From: O2-02-FULL-42-9 sp038043025
GTDB lineage: Bacteria; Pseudomonadota; Gammaproteobacteria; UBA12402
Length of the DNA stretch: 61,109 bases
Direction of reading: 5' to 3'
NCBI GenBank assembly: GCA_038043025.1
Contig: JBBTCW010000003.1
Coordinates: 1 to 61,109, forward strand
Below, piece by piece: positions 21,147-29,366 of this stretch (its first letter is position 1; every line of letters begins with the position of its first letter). The translations under genes and the position numbers were made by a program. Under the pieces are notes generated by a model. The model was given only the letters and a program-made list of their open reading frames with translations. It did no database searches and had not been told where the DNA came from.

Positions 21147-22145
21147 ATGTCGAATGAGGAGCTAAGACCAGCATTTACGACGGATGCAAAGGTTTCAAAA
21201 TTACCCAAAAAACGGCTGTCGTGGTCAGCTTGGTTCAGCATCATTGTAGTGCTGTTAGTATTGGTCTGGCTTGGGTTTGTGGCTTATCAAATAGGGTGGT
21301 TTAAAAATCAAGCAACGACGGGTTGGGCGCAGGCTAAAGCGGACATTTGGCAATTAAGTCAGAGGCAGGCCGAGCAAGCGGAAAACATCACCGCGAACCA
21401 AATGGCTATCCAGCAAATGCTGCAGTTCAAAGGACAGCAAGCATGGCGGATACAGCAGGCGAGTTATTTAATTCAATTGGCGAGTGCACATTTGTTTTTA
21501 CAGCAAGATTTGTCAGCGTCATTAATTTTATTAAGGGCAGCAGAACGGGATTTACACGGCGTTCAAAGTGCACCGTGGCAGAGTGTTTCGCAAGCATTAA
21601 CAACAACGATCGTATCATTGCAATCACAAACCGATGTCAACGTATTAAATATTTATCAACGGCTGCAGTCGGCCAGTCTGGAAGTGGATGCCTTATCACT
21701 GTCACTGCCGTCAAAACTACCAGTCGATGCGACCGATTCAACGAAAAAGACAACGGCTCAACAGTCAGTATGGAAAACTGCGTTGAACATCAGTTGGCAG
21801 ATGATACAACAAGTGCTCGTGATTCGTCATCACGATGATACGGTGCCGCCCGTTTTATCCGACGATCAAAAACAGGTTGTTCGAATGCATTTAACCATGT
21901 TGCTCATGCAGGCAGAGTGGGCTGCGTTGCAGCATCAGTCAACGGTGTATCAGACGGCGCTCGCGACGGCACAAGCATGGGTTAAGCGTTATTTTTTGAG
22001 CAATGATCAGCCGACGAAAACCCTATTGCAAACGCTTTCTGATTTATCCAAGCAGAAAGTAACGTATCAATTATCGGCGGTAAAAACACTGTCACAAACC
22101 TTGTTGCAAGCGATGCAGCAAACGCAATCTAAGGAAAAACAATGA
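21147..22145 (+). CDS. hemX: HemX-family membrane protein
   Basis: 332 residues. One membrane helix (WFSIIVVLLVLVWLGFVAYQ) near 28-48, then a long helical periplasmic domain with the HemX pattern of paired helices (IQQASYLIQLASAHLFLQQD, ASLILLRAAERDLHG). HemX lies with hemY downstream of hemCD in many gammaproteobacteria; its role is unclear despite the old label of uroporphyrinogen methyltransferase. hemC and hemD are not here. The stop overlaps the next start (ATGA). AGGAG precedes the ATG. Confidence 0.8.
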   Translation: MSNEELRPAFTTDAKVSKLPKKRLSWSAWFSIIVVLLVLVWLGFVAYQIGWFKNQATTGWAQAKADIWQLSQRQAEQAENITANQMAIQQMLQFKGQQAWRIQQASYLIQLASAHLFLQQDLSASLILLRAAERDLHGVQSAPWQSVSQALTTTIVSLQSQTDVNVLNIYQRLQSASLEVDALSLSLPSKLPVDATDSTKKTTAQQSVWKTALNISWQMIQQVLVIRHHDDTVPPVLSDDQKQVVRMHLTMLLMQAEWAALQHQSTVYQTALATAQAWVKRYFLSNDQPTKTLLQTLSDLSKQKVTYQLSAVKTLSQTLLQAMQQTQSKEKQ

Positions 22146-22396
22146 TAGGGAAAATCATTTATTCTTTCATCGTCTTTGTTATTGCCGTTTGCATAGGGTT
22201 ATGGTTAAAGGCTGAGCCAGGTTATGTGTTGATTGCATATGGTCATTGGACAGTCGAATCGACGTTGTGGTTTGTCGTTGTTGCGTTAGCTATTTTTTTT
22301 GTTATTCTGCATTATCTGATGAAGATTATTGGTGGGATATGGGCAGTGCCCAGTCAATTGCGTCGCTGGCAAAAACAGCGTATGAATAAGGTATAA
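22142..22396 (+). CDS. Truncated HemY (N-terminal membrane part only)
   Basis: 84 residues. Two hydrophobic helices (IIYSFIVFVIAVCIGLWL and STLWFVVVALAIFFVILHYL) separated by PGYVLIAYGHWTVES, which matches the N-terminus of HemY (GYVLI, then W..E.S). Full HemY is around 400 residues with a C-terminal TPR domain; here translation stops just after the second helix at LRRWQKQRMNKV, and def begins four bases later. Coupling to hemX by ATGA is kept, so the short protein is probably made. Either a reduced functional form or a deletion remnant. Confidence 0.65.
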   Translation: MIGKIIYSFIVFVIAVCIGLWLKAEPGYVLIAYGHWTVESTLWFVVVALAIFFVILHYLMKIIGGIWAVPSQLRRWQKQRMNKV

Positions 22397-22399
22397 ACA

Positions 22400-22906
22400 A
22401 TGACCATGAGAGAGATATTAATTTATCCGGATATACGGTTAAGAGCTGTTGCAGAGCCGGTGCATGAAATTAATGATGATATTCGCGCATTGGTTGATCA
22501 AATGTTTGATCTCATGTACGCGCAACAAGGCATTGGGTTGGCGGCAACGCAAGTGGATATGCCATTGTCTTTGATTGTGATCGATCTGCAGGATAAGTCT
22601 CATCCCCCATTGGTTTTAATGAATCCCGAGATTATAAAAAAATCAGATGCCATGGTAAATAGCGAGGAAGGTTGTTTGTCGTTCCCCAATATTTATGTCA
22701 AAGTCGCTCGTGCCGAAAAAATAAAATTTAAGGCACAAAATTTTGAAGGGAAATGGTTTGAGCGAGAGGCAGATGGTTTGTTATCTGTTTGTGTTCAGCA
22801 TGAAATCGATCATTTAGAAGGAAAGTTGATAGCAGATTATCTTTCTTCACTGAAAAAACATATGCTGCACAAGAAAATGAAAAAGTTGAAAAAAACGGTA
22901 TTGTGA
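22400..22906 (+). CDS. def: Peptide deformylase
   Basis: Removes the N-terminal formyl group from nascent proteins; an Fe2+/Zn2+ enzyme. 168 residues. The three motifs are present: GIGLAATQV, EEGCLSFP (metal Cys) and QHEIDHLEG (two metal His and catalytic Glu). The basic tail after DYLSSLKK is normal. Two in-frame ATGs at 22400 and 22406 are both possible. First of def-fmt-rsmB; its stop overlaps the fmt start (TGATG). Confidence 0.96.
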   Translation: MTMREILIYPDIRLRAVAEPVHEINDDIRALVDQMFDLMYAQQGIGLAATQVDMPLSLIVIDLQDKSHPPLVLMNPEIIKKSDAMVNSEEGCLSFPNIYVKVARAEKIKFKAQNFEGKWFEREADGLLSVCVQHEIDHLEGKLIADYLSSLKKHMLHKKMKKLKKTVL

Positions 22907-23853
22907 TGAGTCAGTTGTCAAATTTAAAAATCATCTTTGCAGGCACGCCACTCTTTGCTGCCACGCATTTTCAAGCGTTGCTCGATCGTCACTGCTTGAT
23001 TCAAGCTGTCTTAACGCAACCCGATCGCCCCGCGGGTCGCGGAAAACATTTGCAGCAGTCACCGGTAAAACAAATCGCATTAAAGCATGATTTGCCGATT
23101 TATAGTCCGACCACTTTGTGCGATGAAGTCCTACAGGACGCCCTGCAAGAATTTAATGCGGATGTCATGGTGGTTGTTGCTTATGGATTGATACTGCCCG
23201 AAGCGGTTCTATCCATGCCTCGACTGGGCTGTGTCAATGTGCATGCGTCATTGTTACCCAAGTATCGCGGCGCATCTCCTATTCAGCAAGCGATTTTATC
23301 AGGCGATGCCGAAACGGGTATTACGGTGATGAAAATTATCAAAGCGCTGGACGCAGGGCCGATGTTATTACAATCACGCTGTGCGATTGAGAAGACGGAC
23401 ACTGCCGAGACGTTATCAAAAAAATTGGCGCAGCTGGGCGCAGAGACTCTTTTAAAAACATTAGACAGGGGTTTAGTGAATGCAGAAGCGCAAGATGAGA
23501 CGCAAGCAACCTATACTAAAAAAATTGATAAATCAGATGCCAGAATTGATTGGAATAAATCGGCGATTGATCTTGATCGAGAAATTCGCGCATTTAATCC
23601 CTGGCCCATTTCATTCACTGAAATGAATGGCGAACGCATTCGCATCTGGCAAGCCACACCGCTCGCCGAGACACATCATAAGAAACCGGGGCAAATTATT
23701 TCGGCGAACCCGGTGGGTATTGGTGTCGCAACGGGCGAGGGTGTTTTACAAATTCAGCAGTTGCAATTATCGGGCGGAAAAAAATTACCTGTTTCTGCCG
23801 TGTTAAATGGCAAGCCGGCGTTATTTCAAATTGATCGTCGGTTTGATTTATGA
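22906..23853 (+). CDS. fmt: Methionyl-tRNA formyltransferase
   Basis: Formylates initiator Met-tRNA using 10-formyl-tetrahydrofolate. 315 residues from the ATG at 22906; a GTG at 22903 would add one residue. The N-terminal Rossmann domain has IIFAGTPLFAA and DRPAGRG; the active site is VNVHASLLPKYRGASPIQQA; the C-terminal OB-like domain begins near 205. Overlaps def upstream by one base and rsmB downstream by four (ATGA). Confidence 0.96.
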   Translation: MSQLSNLKIIFAGTPLFAATHFQALLDRHCLIQAVLTQPDRPAGRGKHLQQSPVKQIALKHDLPIYSPTTLCDEVLQDALQEFNADVMVVVAYGLILPEAVLSMPRLGCVNVHASLLPKYRGASPIQQAILSGDAETGITVMKIIKALDAGPMLLQSRCAIEKTDTAETLSKKLAQLGAETLLKTLDRGLVNAEAQDETQATYTKKIDKSDARIDWNKSAIDLDREIRAFNPWPISFTEMNGERIRIWQATPLAETHHKKPGQIISANPVGIGVATGEGVLQIQQLQLSGGKKLPVSAVLNGKPALFQIDRRFDL

Positions 23854-25157
23854 CCCCACGTCTTTTTGCGCTTGAAATATTATTTGACCTGTTTATTCAT
23901 CGTCAGTCTTTTTCGAACTTGCAACAAAAACTTCAAACATATCCGAACCCCTCCGAGCGTGCGTATATTCAAGTATTATGTTATGGTGTTGCGCGATGGT
24001 ATTTGCAGTTAGACTTTATTGCGAAGCGGTTATTATCAAAACCATTAAAACAAAAAGATCAAAATATTTATATATTAATTTTAATCGGTTTGTATGAATT
24101 ACTTTATACTCAAACGCCAGATTATGCGGTGGTCACTGAAGTGGTGAATACAGCGCGAGCGTTAAAAAAACCTTGGGCGCAGGGTTTAATCAACGCCGTA
24201 TTGCGAAATTTTTTACGACGCAAAAAAAAGGAACTGTTGAAAACAGTCAGTGACAATGAAGTGGCCAGTTATTCGCATCCCGAATGGCTATTGACGCGAT
24301 TAAAAAAAGAATATCCTCATGCGTGGAAAGAAATTGTAACAGCAAACAATCAACATCCGCCGATGAGTTTGCGCGTTAATCGAAACAAAATCTCGCGTGA
24401 CGAGTATGGCGAAAAATTGCGACACGTTGGGCTGCGCGGAAATATTTTGCAAGATTATAGCGATGCGATTTTATTAGAAAAGCCATGCGCAGTAGGACAA
24501 TTGCCAGGGTTTTCTGAAGGTGACGTGTCTGTGCAAGACTGTGGTGCGCAATTAGCGGTAACGTTATTAGATTTAAAACCCGATCAGCGCGTGTTAGATG
24601 CGTGTGCTGCGCCGGGCGGCAAGACCTGTCATATTTTGGAGTACGAGCCAAATATTTCGACATTAGTGGCGATCGATCATGATGCAAAGCGCCTTGCGCT
24701 CGTACGAGAAAATCTCGCTCGCAGCTCTGAGCAGGGGAAATCCAGTGCTGGCGCGGCTTCCGGCTGCTCAGAGCTCATTGCCGGTGATGCAGCGGAGCCC
24801 GATGCTTGGTGGGATGGAAAAGTTTTTGATCGCATTTTGCTGGATGCGCCTTGTTCTGCGACAGGCGTGATTCGCCGACATCCCGATATCAAATTTTTAC
24901 GTCGCGAAGAAGACATTGCAACGTTAGCAAAGACTCAGTTACGCCTCTTACAAGCATTGTGGTTGTTATTGAAGCCGGGAGGAAAGCTGCTGTATGTGAC
25001 TTGTTCGGTTTTAGCGGAAGAAAATCAACAGGTGATTCAAAAATTTTTGCATCAAAACCAACTCGATCTGAGTGTTCTAGTGCATGAACAACAGCTTTTG
25101 CCGACCGTTGGCGGTTCTGATGGATTTTATTACGCGTGTTTAACTAAGATCTTGTAA
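23850..25157 (+). CDS. rsmB: 16S rRNA m5C967 methyltransferase RsmB
   Basis: 435 residues. An N-terminal NusB-like RNA-binding domain (to about 150) is followed by the SAM-dependent methyltransferase domain: DACAAPGGKTCH (SAM binding), LLDAPCSATGVIRRHP (TRAM-type Cys motif), and YVTCSVLAEEN with the catalytic Cys. Between the NLAR segment and FDRILLDAPC it carries about 11 more residues than E. coli RsmB. This Ser/Gly/Ala-rich stretch (about 291-309) is encoded by a copy of the palindromic repeat family. The frame is kept and all catalytic motifs are intact, so the enzyme may still work with a longer surface loop. Overlaps fmt by ATGA. Confidence 0.94.
   Translation: MTPRLFALEILFDLFIHRQSFSNLQQKLQTYPNPSERAYIQVLCYGVARWYLQLDFIAKRLLSKPLKQKDQNIYILILIGLYELLYTQTPDYAVVTEVVNTARALKKPWAQGLINAVLRNFLRRKKKELLKTVSDNEVASYSHPEWLLTRLKKEYPHAWKEIVTANNQHPPMSLRVNRNKISRDEYGEKLRHVGLRGNILQDYSDAILLEKPCAVGQLPGFSEGDVSVQDCGAQLAVTLLDLKPDQRVLDACAAPGGKTCHILEYEPNISTLVAIDHDAKRLALVRENLARSSEQGKSSAGAASGCSELIAGDAAEPDAWWDGKVFDRILLDAPCSATGVIRRHPDIKFLRREEDIATLAKTQLRLLQALWLLLKPGGKLLYVTCSVLAEENQQVIQKFLHQNQLDLSVLVHEQQLLPTVGGSDGFYYACLTKIL
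24721..24776. repeat. Palindromic repeat element inserted in frame within rsmB
   Basis: 56 bases with 12-base perfect inverted arms, AGCTCTGAGCAG (24723-24734) and CTGCTCAGAGCT (24764-24775), around a spacer with AATCCAGTG. Relative to the consensus both arms have changed at the same paired position (T to A on the left, A to T on the right), so pairing is preserved. Confidence 0.8.
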
Positions 25158-25194
25158 AACCATTTGAATGGCTTATAATTAATGTGGGGGTATT

Positions 25195-25596
25195 ATGAAA
25201 TTAGATTTGTCATCATTGCAAAAAGCATTATCGAGTTTACAGAAAGCCATTCATCGTGCAGAAAAAAATCGGCAAGATGAAGAAATACGCGATAGTGTTA
25301 TACAACGTTTTGAATATACGTATGAACTCAGTTGGAAAATGTTAAAAAGGCAGTTGGAGCAAGAATCAGCTACGCCGGATCTTATTGATCAGCTGTCATT
25401 TAGAGACTTGTTGCGTGATGCGGCGGAAAAAGGGATTTTGAACGATATAGAACCTTGGTTTGTTTATCGTGAACAACGCAATATTACCTCGCATGCTTAT
25501 GATGCAAATAAGGCGAAAAGTGTTTATATGACCGTGTTAGACTTTGTTAAAGATGCTGAACTTTTATTACAGAGCTTAGAAAAACGTAATGCTTAG
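25195..25596 (+). CDS. HEPN-domain protein (HI0074-type), partner of MNT nucleotidyltransferase
   Basis: 133 residues, all helical. The pattern RFEYTYELSWKMLKR near 42 and the RNITSH motif (RxxxxH) in YREQRNITSHAYD near 97 are typical of the nucleotidyltransferase substrate-binding/HEPN family. In HEPN-MNT toxin-antitoxin pairs the HEPN protein is a ribonuclease whose Arg/His motif is catalytic and the MNT enzyme silences it, some by AMPylation. Its 3' end overlaps the MNT gene by 8 bases. A GGGGG-type ribosome site lies upstream. Confidence 0.8.
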   Translation: MKLDLSSLQKALSSLQKAIHRAEKNRQDEEIRDSVIQRFEYTYELSWKMLKRQLEQESATPDLIDQLSFRDLLRDAAEKGILNDIEPWFVYREQRNITSHAYDANKAKSVYMTVLDFVKDAELLLQSLEKRNA

Positions 25597-25882
25597 TTTA
25601 ACCGAGCGTGAATTACAAATCGTCAAAGATATTTTATCGCGATATATACCTAGTTATCCCGTTTGGGTGTTTGGGTCACGCGTGACAGGAGACAACAAGC
25701 AATTTTCTGATCTTGATCTTGCGATTATTAGCGATGAAGCGGTACCGGTTGAAACGTTTGCGAAACTACGCGAGGCATTTTCAGAATCGGATTTAACTTT
25801 TAAAGTCGATCTTATCGATTGGGCAACAATTGACGAATCATTTCGGAAAATTATTCGAACCCATCACAAGATTCTTCAATAA
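25589..25882 (+). CDS. MNT-type minimal nucleotidyltransferase (HI0073-type)
   Basis: 97 residues. The nucleotidyltransferase signature is VFGSRVTGDNKQFSDLDLAI: GS followed by DxD, with a third acidic residue in KVDLIDW, so the catalytic triad is complete. It forms a pair with the overlapping HEPN gene. By family knowledge it is the antitoxin, possibly adenylylating the HEPN partner. Confidence 0.85.
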   Translation: MLSLTERELQIVKDILSRYIPSYPVWVFGSRVTGDNKQFSDLDLAIISDEAVPVETFAKLREAFSESDLTFKVDLIDWATIDESFRKIIRTHHKILQ

Positions 25883-25904
25883 AATATGAACGAGAGAGGT
25901 ATTT

Positions 25905-26177
25905 ATGCAGTTGCTGAGAGAGATTATTGATATTATTTTTGCTGCCGGTTTATTTATTAATGCCGCGCTTTTTGTGCCGCAAGCCATTCGTATTTTTAAA
26001 AATAAAACGTCTGAAAATTTATCGCTGACGATGTTTATTGGTTTTTTATTGATTCAGGTGGCGGCTGTATTATACGGTTTTTTCAATAATGATTATTTGT
26101 TAGCGTTTGGTTATATGCTCAGCATTATCACCTGTGGTGCCGTGACGGTATTGATTTTCATGTATAGGGAAAAATAA
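25905..26177 (+). CDS. SemiSWEET sugar transporter
   Basis: 90 residues with three membrane helices, the size of a bacterial SemiSWEET half-unit that dimerises into a small sugar carrier. The PQ-loop motif is clear: ALFVPQAIRIFKNKTSENLS in helix 1 and its loop. AGAGAGG precedes the ATG. It follows the MNT gene by 22 bases and may be co-transcribed with it. The substrate is unknown. Confidence 0.8.
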   Translation: MQLLREIIDIIFAAGLFINAALFVPQAIRIFKNKTSENLSLTMFIGFLLIQVAAVLYGFFNNDYLLAFGYMLSIITCGAVTVLIFMYREK

Positions 26178-26196
26178 TATTTTTTTCAATTGTCAA

Positions 26197-26260
26197 CTGC
26201 TCTGAGCTGGCGATGGGCGCGGAATGCAGTCGCAGCCTGCCTGATAGCAGCTCAGAGCTG
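26197..26260. repeat. Palindromic repeat pair upstream of guaC
   Basis: Left arm CTGCTCTGAGCTGG near 26197, right arm GCAGCTCAGAGCTG near 26247, spacer with GCAGTCGCAGCCTGCC. The left arm is degenerate at its outer end. Sits between the SemiSWEET and guaC genes. Confidence 0.75.
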
Positions 26261-26300
26261 GCGGCAGTTACAATCGACTCTTAATTGATGAGGATCTGCT

Positions 26301-27338
26301 ATGCGTATTGATGAAGACATCAAATTAGATTTTAAGGATGTGTTAATTCGGCCCAAGCGCAGCACGTTAAATTCCCGTTCTGAAGTGAGTCTCATTCGAG
26401 AATACAAGTTTTTTCATTGCGGTTTAATTTGGAAAGGTGTGCCGATTATTGCGGCGAATATGGATCACACGGGCACATTTGCGGTTGCGATAGCGCTCGC
26501 AAAACATAAATTGTTGACAGCTATTTATAAATTTGCCGATATAAAAGATTGGCAAGCGCTTGATCAGGAAACATTAAAATATTGTTTTGTGACATCGGGT
26601 ACGCGCAAAGAGGACTTTGAACGCTTAACCACAATACTCAAAATGACCAACGCATCATTCATTTGTTTGGATATTGCGAATGGTTATTCCCAACATTTTG
26701 TCGATTTTTTAAAGCGAACGCGCGAAGCATTTCCCCATAAAATTATTATGGCCGGCAATGTGGTGACGGGCGAAATGACAGAAGAATTAGTCATTGCCGG
26801 TGCCGACATTGTGAAAGTGGGTATTGGTTCCGGATCGGTGTGTGTTACGCGTACAAAAACGGGTGTTGGTTATCCGCAGCTTTCTGCGATTATTGAGTGC
26901 GCTGATGCGGCACATGGGCTAAAAGGACATGTGTGTGCGGATGGCGGTTGTGTCGTGCCGGGCGATATTGCAAAAGCATTTGCAGCGGGCGCTGATTTTG
27001 TGATGCTAGGGGGGATATTGGCGGGTCATGATGAATGTGCCGGTGATATCGAAGAAGAAAATGACCGTAAATTTAAGCGTTTTTATGGTATGAGTTCCGC
27101 GGAAGCGATGCAAAAATATTATGGTGAGATTTTAGATTATCGCGCAAGCGAAGGCCGATCGGTTTATGTGCCTTATCGCGGCGCGATTGAAAATACAGTG
27201 CTCGATATTTTAGGCGGATTGCGATCTACTTGCTCATATGTTGGCGCGTGTAGTTTAAAAGAGTTATCTAAGCGCACAACGTTTATTCGCGTGACGCAGC
27301 AGCTCAACGAAGTATATTCGCATCATGAAGTCAAATAA
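26301..27338 (+). CDS. guaC: GMP reductase
   Basis: Converts GMP to IMP with NADPH. 345 residues, the family length. TIM-barrel signature: DFKDVLIRPKRS at the N-terminus, AANMDHTG, the catalytic Cys loop GIGSGSVCVTRTKTGVG, CADGG, and GADFVMLGGILAGHDEC. This distinguishes it from IMP dehydrogenase, as does the lack of a CBS domain. GAGGAT precedes the ATG. Its 3' end overlaps the convergent esterase by 16 bases. Confidence 0.95.
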   Translation: MRIDEDIKLDFKDVLIRPKRSTLNSRSEVSLIREYKFFHCGLIWKGVPIIAANMDHTGTFAVAIALAKHKLLTAIYKFADIKDWQALDQETLKYCFVTSGTRKEDFERLTTILKMTNASFICLDIANGYSQHFVDFLKRTREAFPHKIIMAGNVVTGEMTEELVIAGADIVKVGIGSGSVCVTRTKTGVGYPQLSAIIECADAAHGLKGHVCADGGCVVPGDIAKAFAAGADFVMLGGILAGHDECAGDIEEENDRKFKRFYGMSSAEAMQKYYGEILDYRASEGRSVYVPYRGAIENTVLDILGGLRSTCSYVGACSLKELSKRTTFIRVTQQLNEVYSHHEVK

Positions 27339-27994
27339 ATTTCTCGCAGCCACCGGCTAATATCATTCACTTCTTCTGTGCAGACGCTATGTTCCATCGG
27401 GTAGTCATGCCAATCAGTTTTGTAGTTTAATTGTTTTAATACATGATAAGACAATCGTGCAAATTGAATAGGAATAATATTATCCGTGATGCCATGCGCC
27501 ATAAAAATCGGTATATTAATATTTTCTTTTGAGCGTTCTGTTTTTAATCTTTCGCCGAAGGGTAAATACGCCGACAGTGACAAAATCCCCGCCAATTTTT
27601 TTGGATAACGCAAGCCGGTATGTAATGCAATGACGCCACCCTGTGAAAAGCCGGCTAGGGTAATTTTATCAGATGAAATGCCGCGAGATATTTCATGTTC
27701 AATGAGTTGGCCGATCATTTTTTCAGATTCGCCAATGCCTTTTTCATCATGTTTGTTGGGATCCAGCTGTGCGAGGTCATACCATGCCGGCATGATCATG
27801 CCTTGATTAATGGTGACGGCGCGCGGAGGCGCGGTGGGAAAAATAAAGCGTATCGGCAGATTTTTGGACAACTTTAAGTCGGCAACAATGGGTTCAAAGT
27901 CATGACCGTCTGCGCCTAATCCATGCAGCCAGATAACACTCGCCATAGGAGTGATGTTTGGATTAACTTCGATGTACGGTAATAGTTTAATCAT
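27323..27994 (-). CDS. Alpha/beta hydrolase, carboxylesterase/phospholipase family
   Basis: 223 residues. VIWLHGLGADGHDF forms the oxyanion region; the nucleophile elbow is GFSQGGV (Ser); the catalytic Asp is in HGITDNIIP and the His in PMEHSVC. This is the EstB/YpfH/acyl-protein thioesterase-like family, with a preceding TAPPRAVTINQGMIMPAWYD segment typical of it. Cytoplasmic, no signal peptide. The physiological ester is unknown. Confidence 0.88.
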   Translation of the reverse strand: MIKLLPYIEVNPNITPMASVIWLHGLGADGHDFEPIVADLKLSKNLPIRFIFPTAPPRAVTINQGMIMPAWYDLAQLDPNKHDEKGIGESEKMIGQLIEHEISRGISSDKITLAGFSQGGVIALHTGLRYPKKLAGILSLSAYLPFGERLKTERSKENINIPIFMAHGITDNIIPIQFARLSYHVLKQLNYKTDWHDYPMEHSVCTEEVNDISRWLREIYLTS

Positions 27995-28000
27995 GATGAT

Positions 28001-28030
28001 TTGTATTGTGTTGGCAGAGGAGATTATAAT
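28001..28030 (+). promoter_or_regulatory. Promoter for the lptM-like gene
   Basis: TTGTAT (28001-28006), 18 bases, perfect TATAAT (28025-28030), 41 bases upstream of the small lipoprotein start. Confidence 0.5.
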
Positions 28031-28071
28031 GCACGGTTAGAAAATTTATTGCAACCATGGCGGGGTACCTT

Positions 28072-28218
28072 ATGCGTTTTATTATTTTACTTCTATCACT
28101 TTTTTTGGTCGGTTGTGGGCAGAGCGGCCCGCTTTATCTCCCGTCGCCACCCAAAGTTGTTAAAAAAGCACCGAGCAAAACAACACGGATCAAGACACCA
28201 CAGGTCGCTAAAGAATAG
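28072..28218 (+). CDS. lptM: Small lipoprotein of the LptM (YifL) type
   Basis: 48 residues, easily overlooked. The sequence opens with a lipoprotein signal (MRFIILLLSLFLVGCG, lipobox LVGC) and runs directly into GQSGPLYLP, the hallmark of LptM/YifL, then a Lys/Pro-rich tail. LptM is known to help mature the LPS translocon LptDE at the outer membrane. A GCGGGG stretch precedes the ATG and a sigma-70 promoter lies upstream. In E. coli it neighbours dapF; here it stands alone, tail to tail with a secreted protein gene. Confidence 0.8.
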   Translation: MRFIILLLSLFLVGCGQSGPLYLPSPPKVVKKAPSKTTRIKTPQVAKE

Positions 28219-28221
28219 TAT

Positions 28222-28626
28222 TTATTTCTTTTTCGGAAAAATCCAAACCGTTTTCGTTTTCATATTATATTGTGCGTATAAAGGATAATGTTCTAATAAA
28301 CGATTTATCGTAATCGGAAAAGTCGATCCCGAAACGGGCGATCGATTTAAAACGGGAAACTGTCGTGTGGTTCGCCAGATAACATTCCATTGATGTGCTG
28401 CGGCGAATTTTTCGATATTAGTTTTCAAAGATGCTTTGCTGAGACGAACATTAAATGTGGGGCGCAAGGTGTAATTAGAGGGGTAATCGCTCTTGCCTAA
28501 TGCGGGATTGACGACGAGGTTAGGTGCTGAATCGCTGCGTGCTGGATTGGCGACCTGCCATACTGCTTGTGCAGTAAAAGGTAAAATAATTACTAAGCCG
28601 AGCAAAACTAATACAAATTTGCGCAT
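28222..28626 (-). CDS. Secreted protein with TcpQ-like C-terminal domain
   Basis: 134 residues from the Met at 28626, which has GGAGA at good spacing; the upstream GTG at 28641 is less likely. A signal peptide ends near TAQAVW. The C-terminal half (KFAAAHQWNVIWRT, YPLYAQYNMKTKTVWIF) resembles the small TcpQ/PilL-type domain of pilus or type IV secretion outer-membrane proteins that bind near secretins. No such machinery is nearby. The family call is tentative; export is well supported. Confidence 0.5.
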   Translation of the reverse strand: MRKFVLVLLGLVIILPFTAQAVWQVANPARSDSAPNLVVNPALGKSDYPSNYTLRPTFNVRLSKASLKTNIEKFAAAHQWNVIWRTTRQFPVLNRSPVSGSTFPITINRLLEHYPLYAQYNMKTKTVWIFPKKK

Positions 28627-28706
28627 AGTCAAATTCTCCACTATATTATGTTAGAATCAGTATACGATATTGTCATAAATTAGCCAATCGCTTGAGGAAA
28701 TAAAAT

Positions 28707-29366
28707 ATGGGTCTTATGCAACTGAATATCATGCAAAGCATCGCCGTATGGGCGTTGCCTGTGCTATTTGCGGTCACCATACATGAGGTGGCACATGGGT
28801 GGGTGGCTTCGAAGGTGGGCGATAAAACGGCCCAGCTTTTAGGTCGCGTGACGATTAATCCGTTTAAGCATATTGATCTCCTTGGCACCATCATTGTGCC
28901 ACTGGTATTGTTATATTTGGGTGGATTTATGTTTGGTTGGGCAAAACCCGTGCCGATCAATCCGCGCAATTTTCATCATCCGCGTCGTGATATTATTTGG
29001 GTTTCGTTGGCGGGTCCTGTGTCAAATTTTTTGATGGCATTTATTTGGGGCGGTATTGGTTTTGTGGGTAAATTATTCGTTGCACAGGGTATGTCAAATT
29101 TATATCCCATTATTTTAATGGGGCAAGCTGGCATCATTATTAATTGTATTTTAGGCGTCTTGAATCTAATTCCATTGCCGCCGCTCGATGGTGCAAAAAT
29201 TGTATCGAGTTTGTTGCCAGGAAAAATGGCTTATCAATATGATCGCATCGAGCCGTATGGATTTTATATTCTGGTGTTATTAATTGTGACGGGTGTGCTG
29301 GGTATGTTGTTAAGTCCAGCGGTGCAGTTGATGAATGTTTTGTTTCGTTTGTTTGGGTTGCATTAA
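28707..29366 (+). CDS. Site-2 protease family membrane metallopeptidase (M50)
   Basis: 219 residues, about six membrane segments. The zinc motif HEVAH lies in the first helix (TIHEVAHGW), and the second ligand in LIPLPPLDGAK near residue 156 (NPxDG-like). SLAGPVSN is also typical. These are intramembrane proteases or putative peptidases of the compact group without a PDZ domain. Substrate unknown. Its last 57 bases overlap gmhB on the other strand. Confidence 0.88.
   Translation: MGLMQLNIMQSIAVWALPVLFAVTIHEVAHGWVASKVGDKTAQLLGRVTINPFKHIDLLGTIIVPLVLLYLGGFMFGWAKPVPINPRNFHHPRRDIIWVSLAGPVSNFLMAFIWGGIGFVGKLFVAQGMSNLYPIILMGQAGIIINCILGVLNLIPLPPLDGAKIVSSLLPGKMAYQYDRIEPYGFYILVLLIVTGVLGMLLSPAVQLMNVLFRLFGLH

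Noticed and set aside
28001..28288. 95-residue frame starting at 28001
   Set aside because: Its ATG lies far from a ribosome site and it is out of frame with the LptM-like lipoprotein, which has a signal peptide, lipobox and the family motif.
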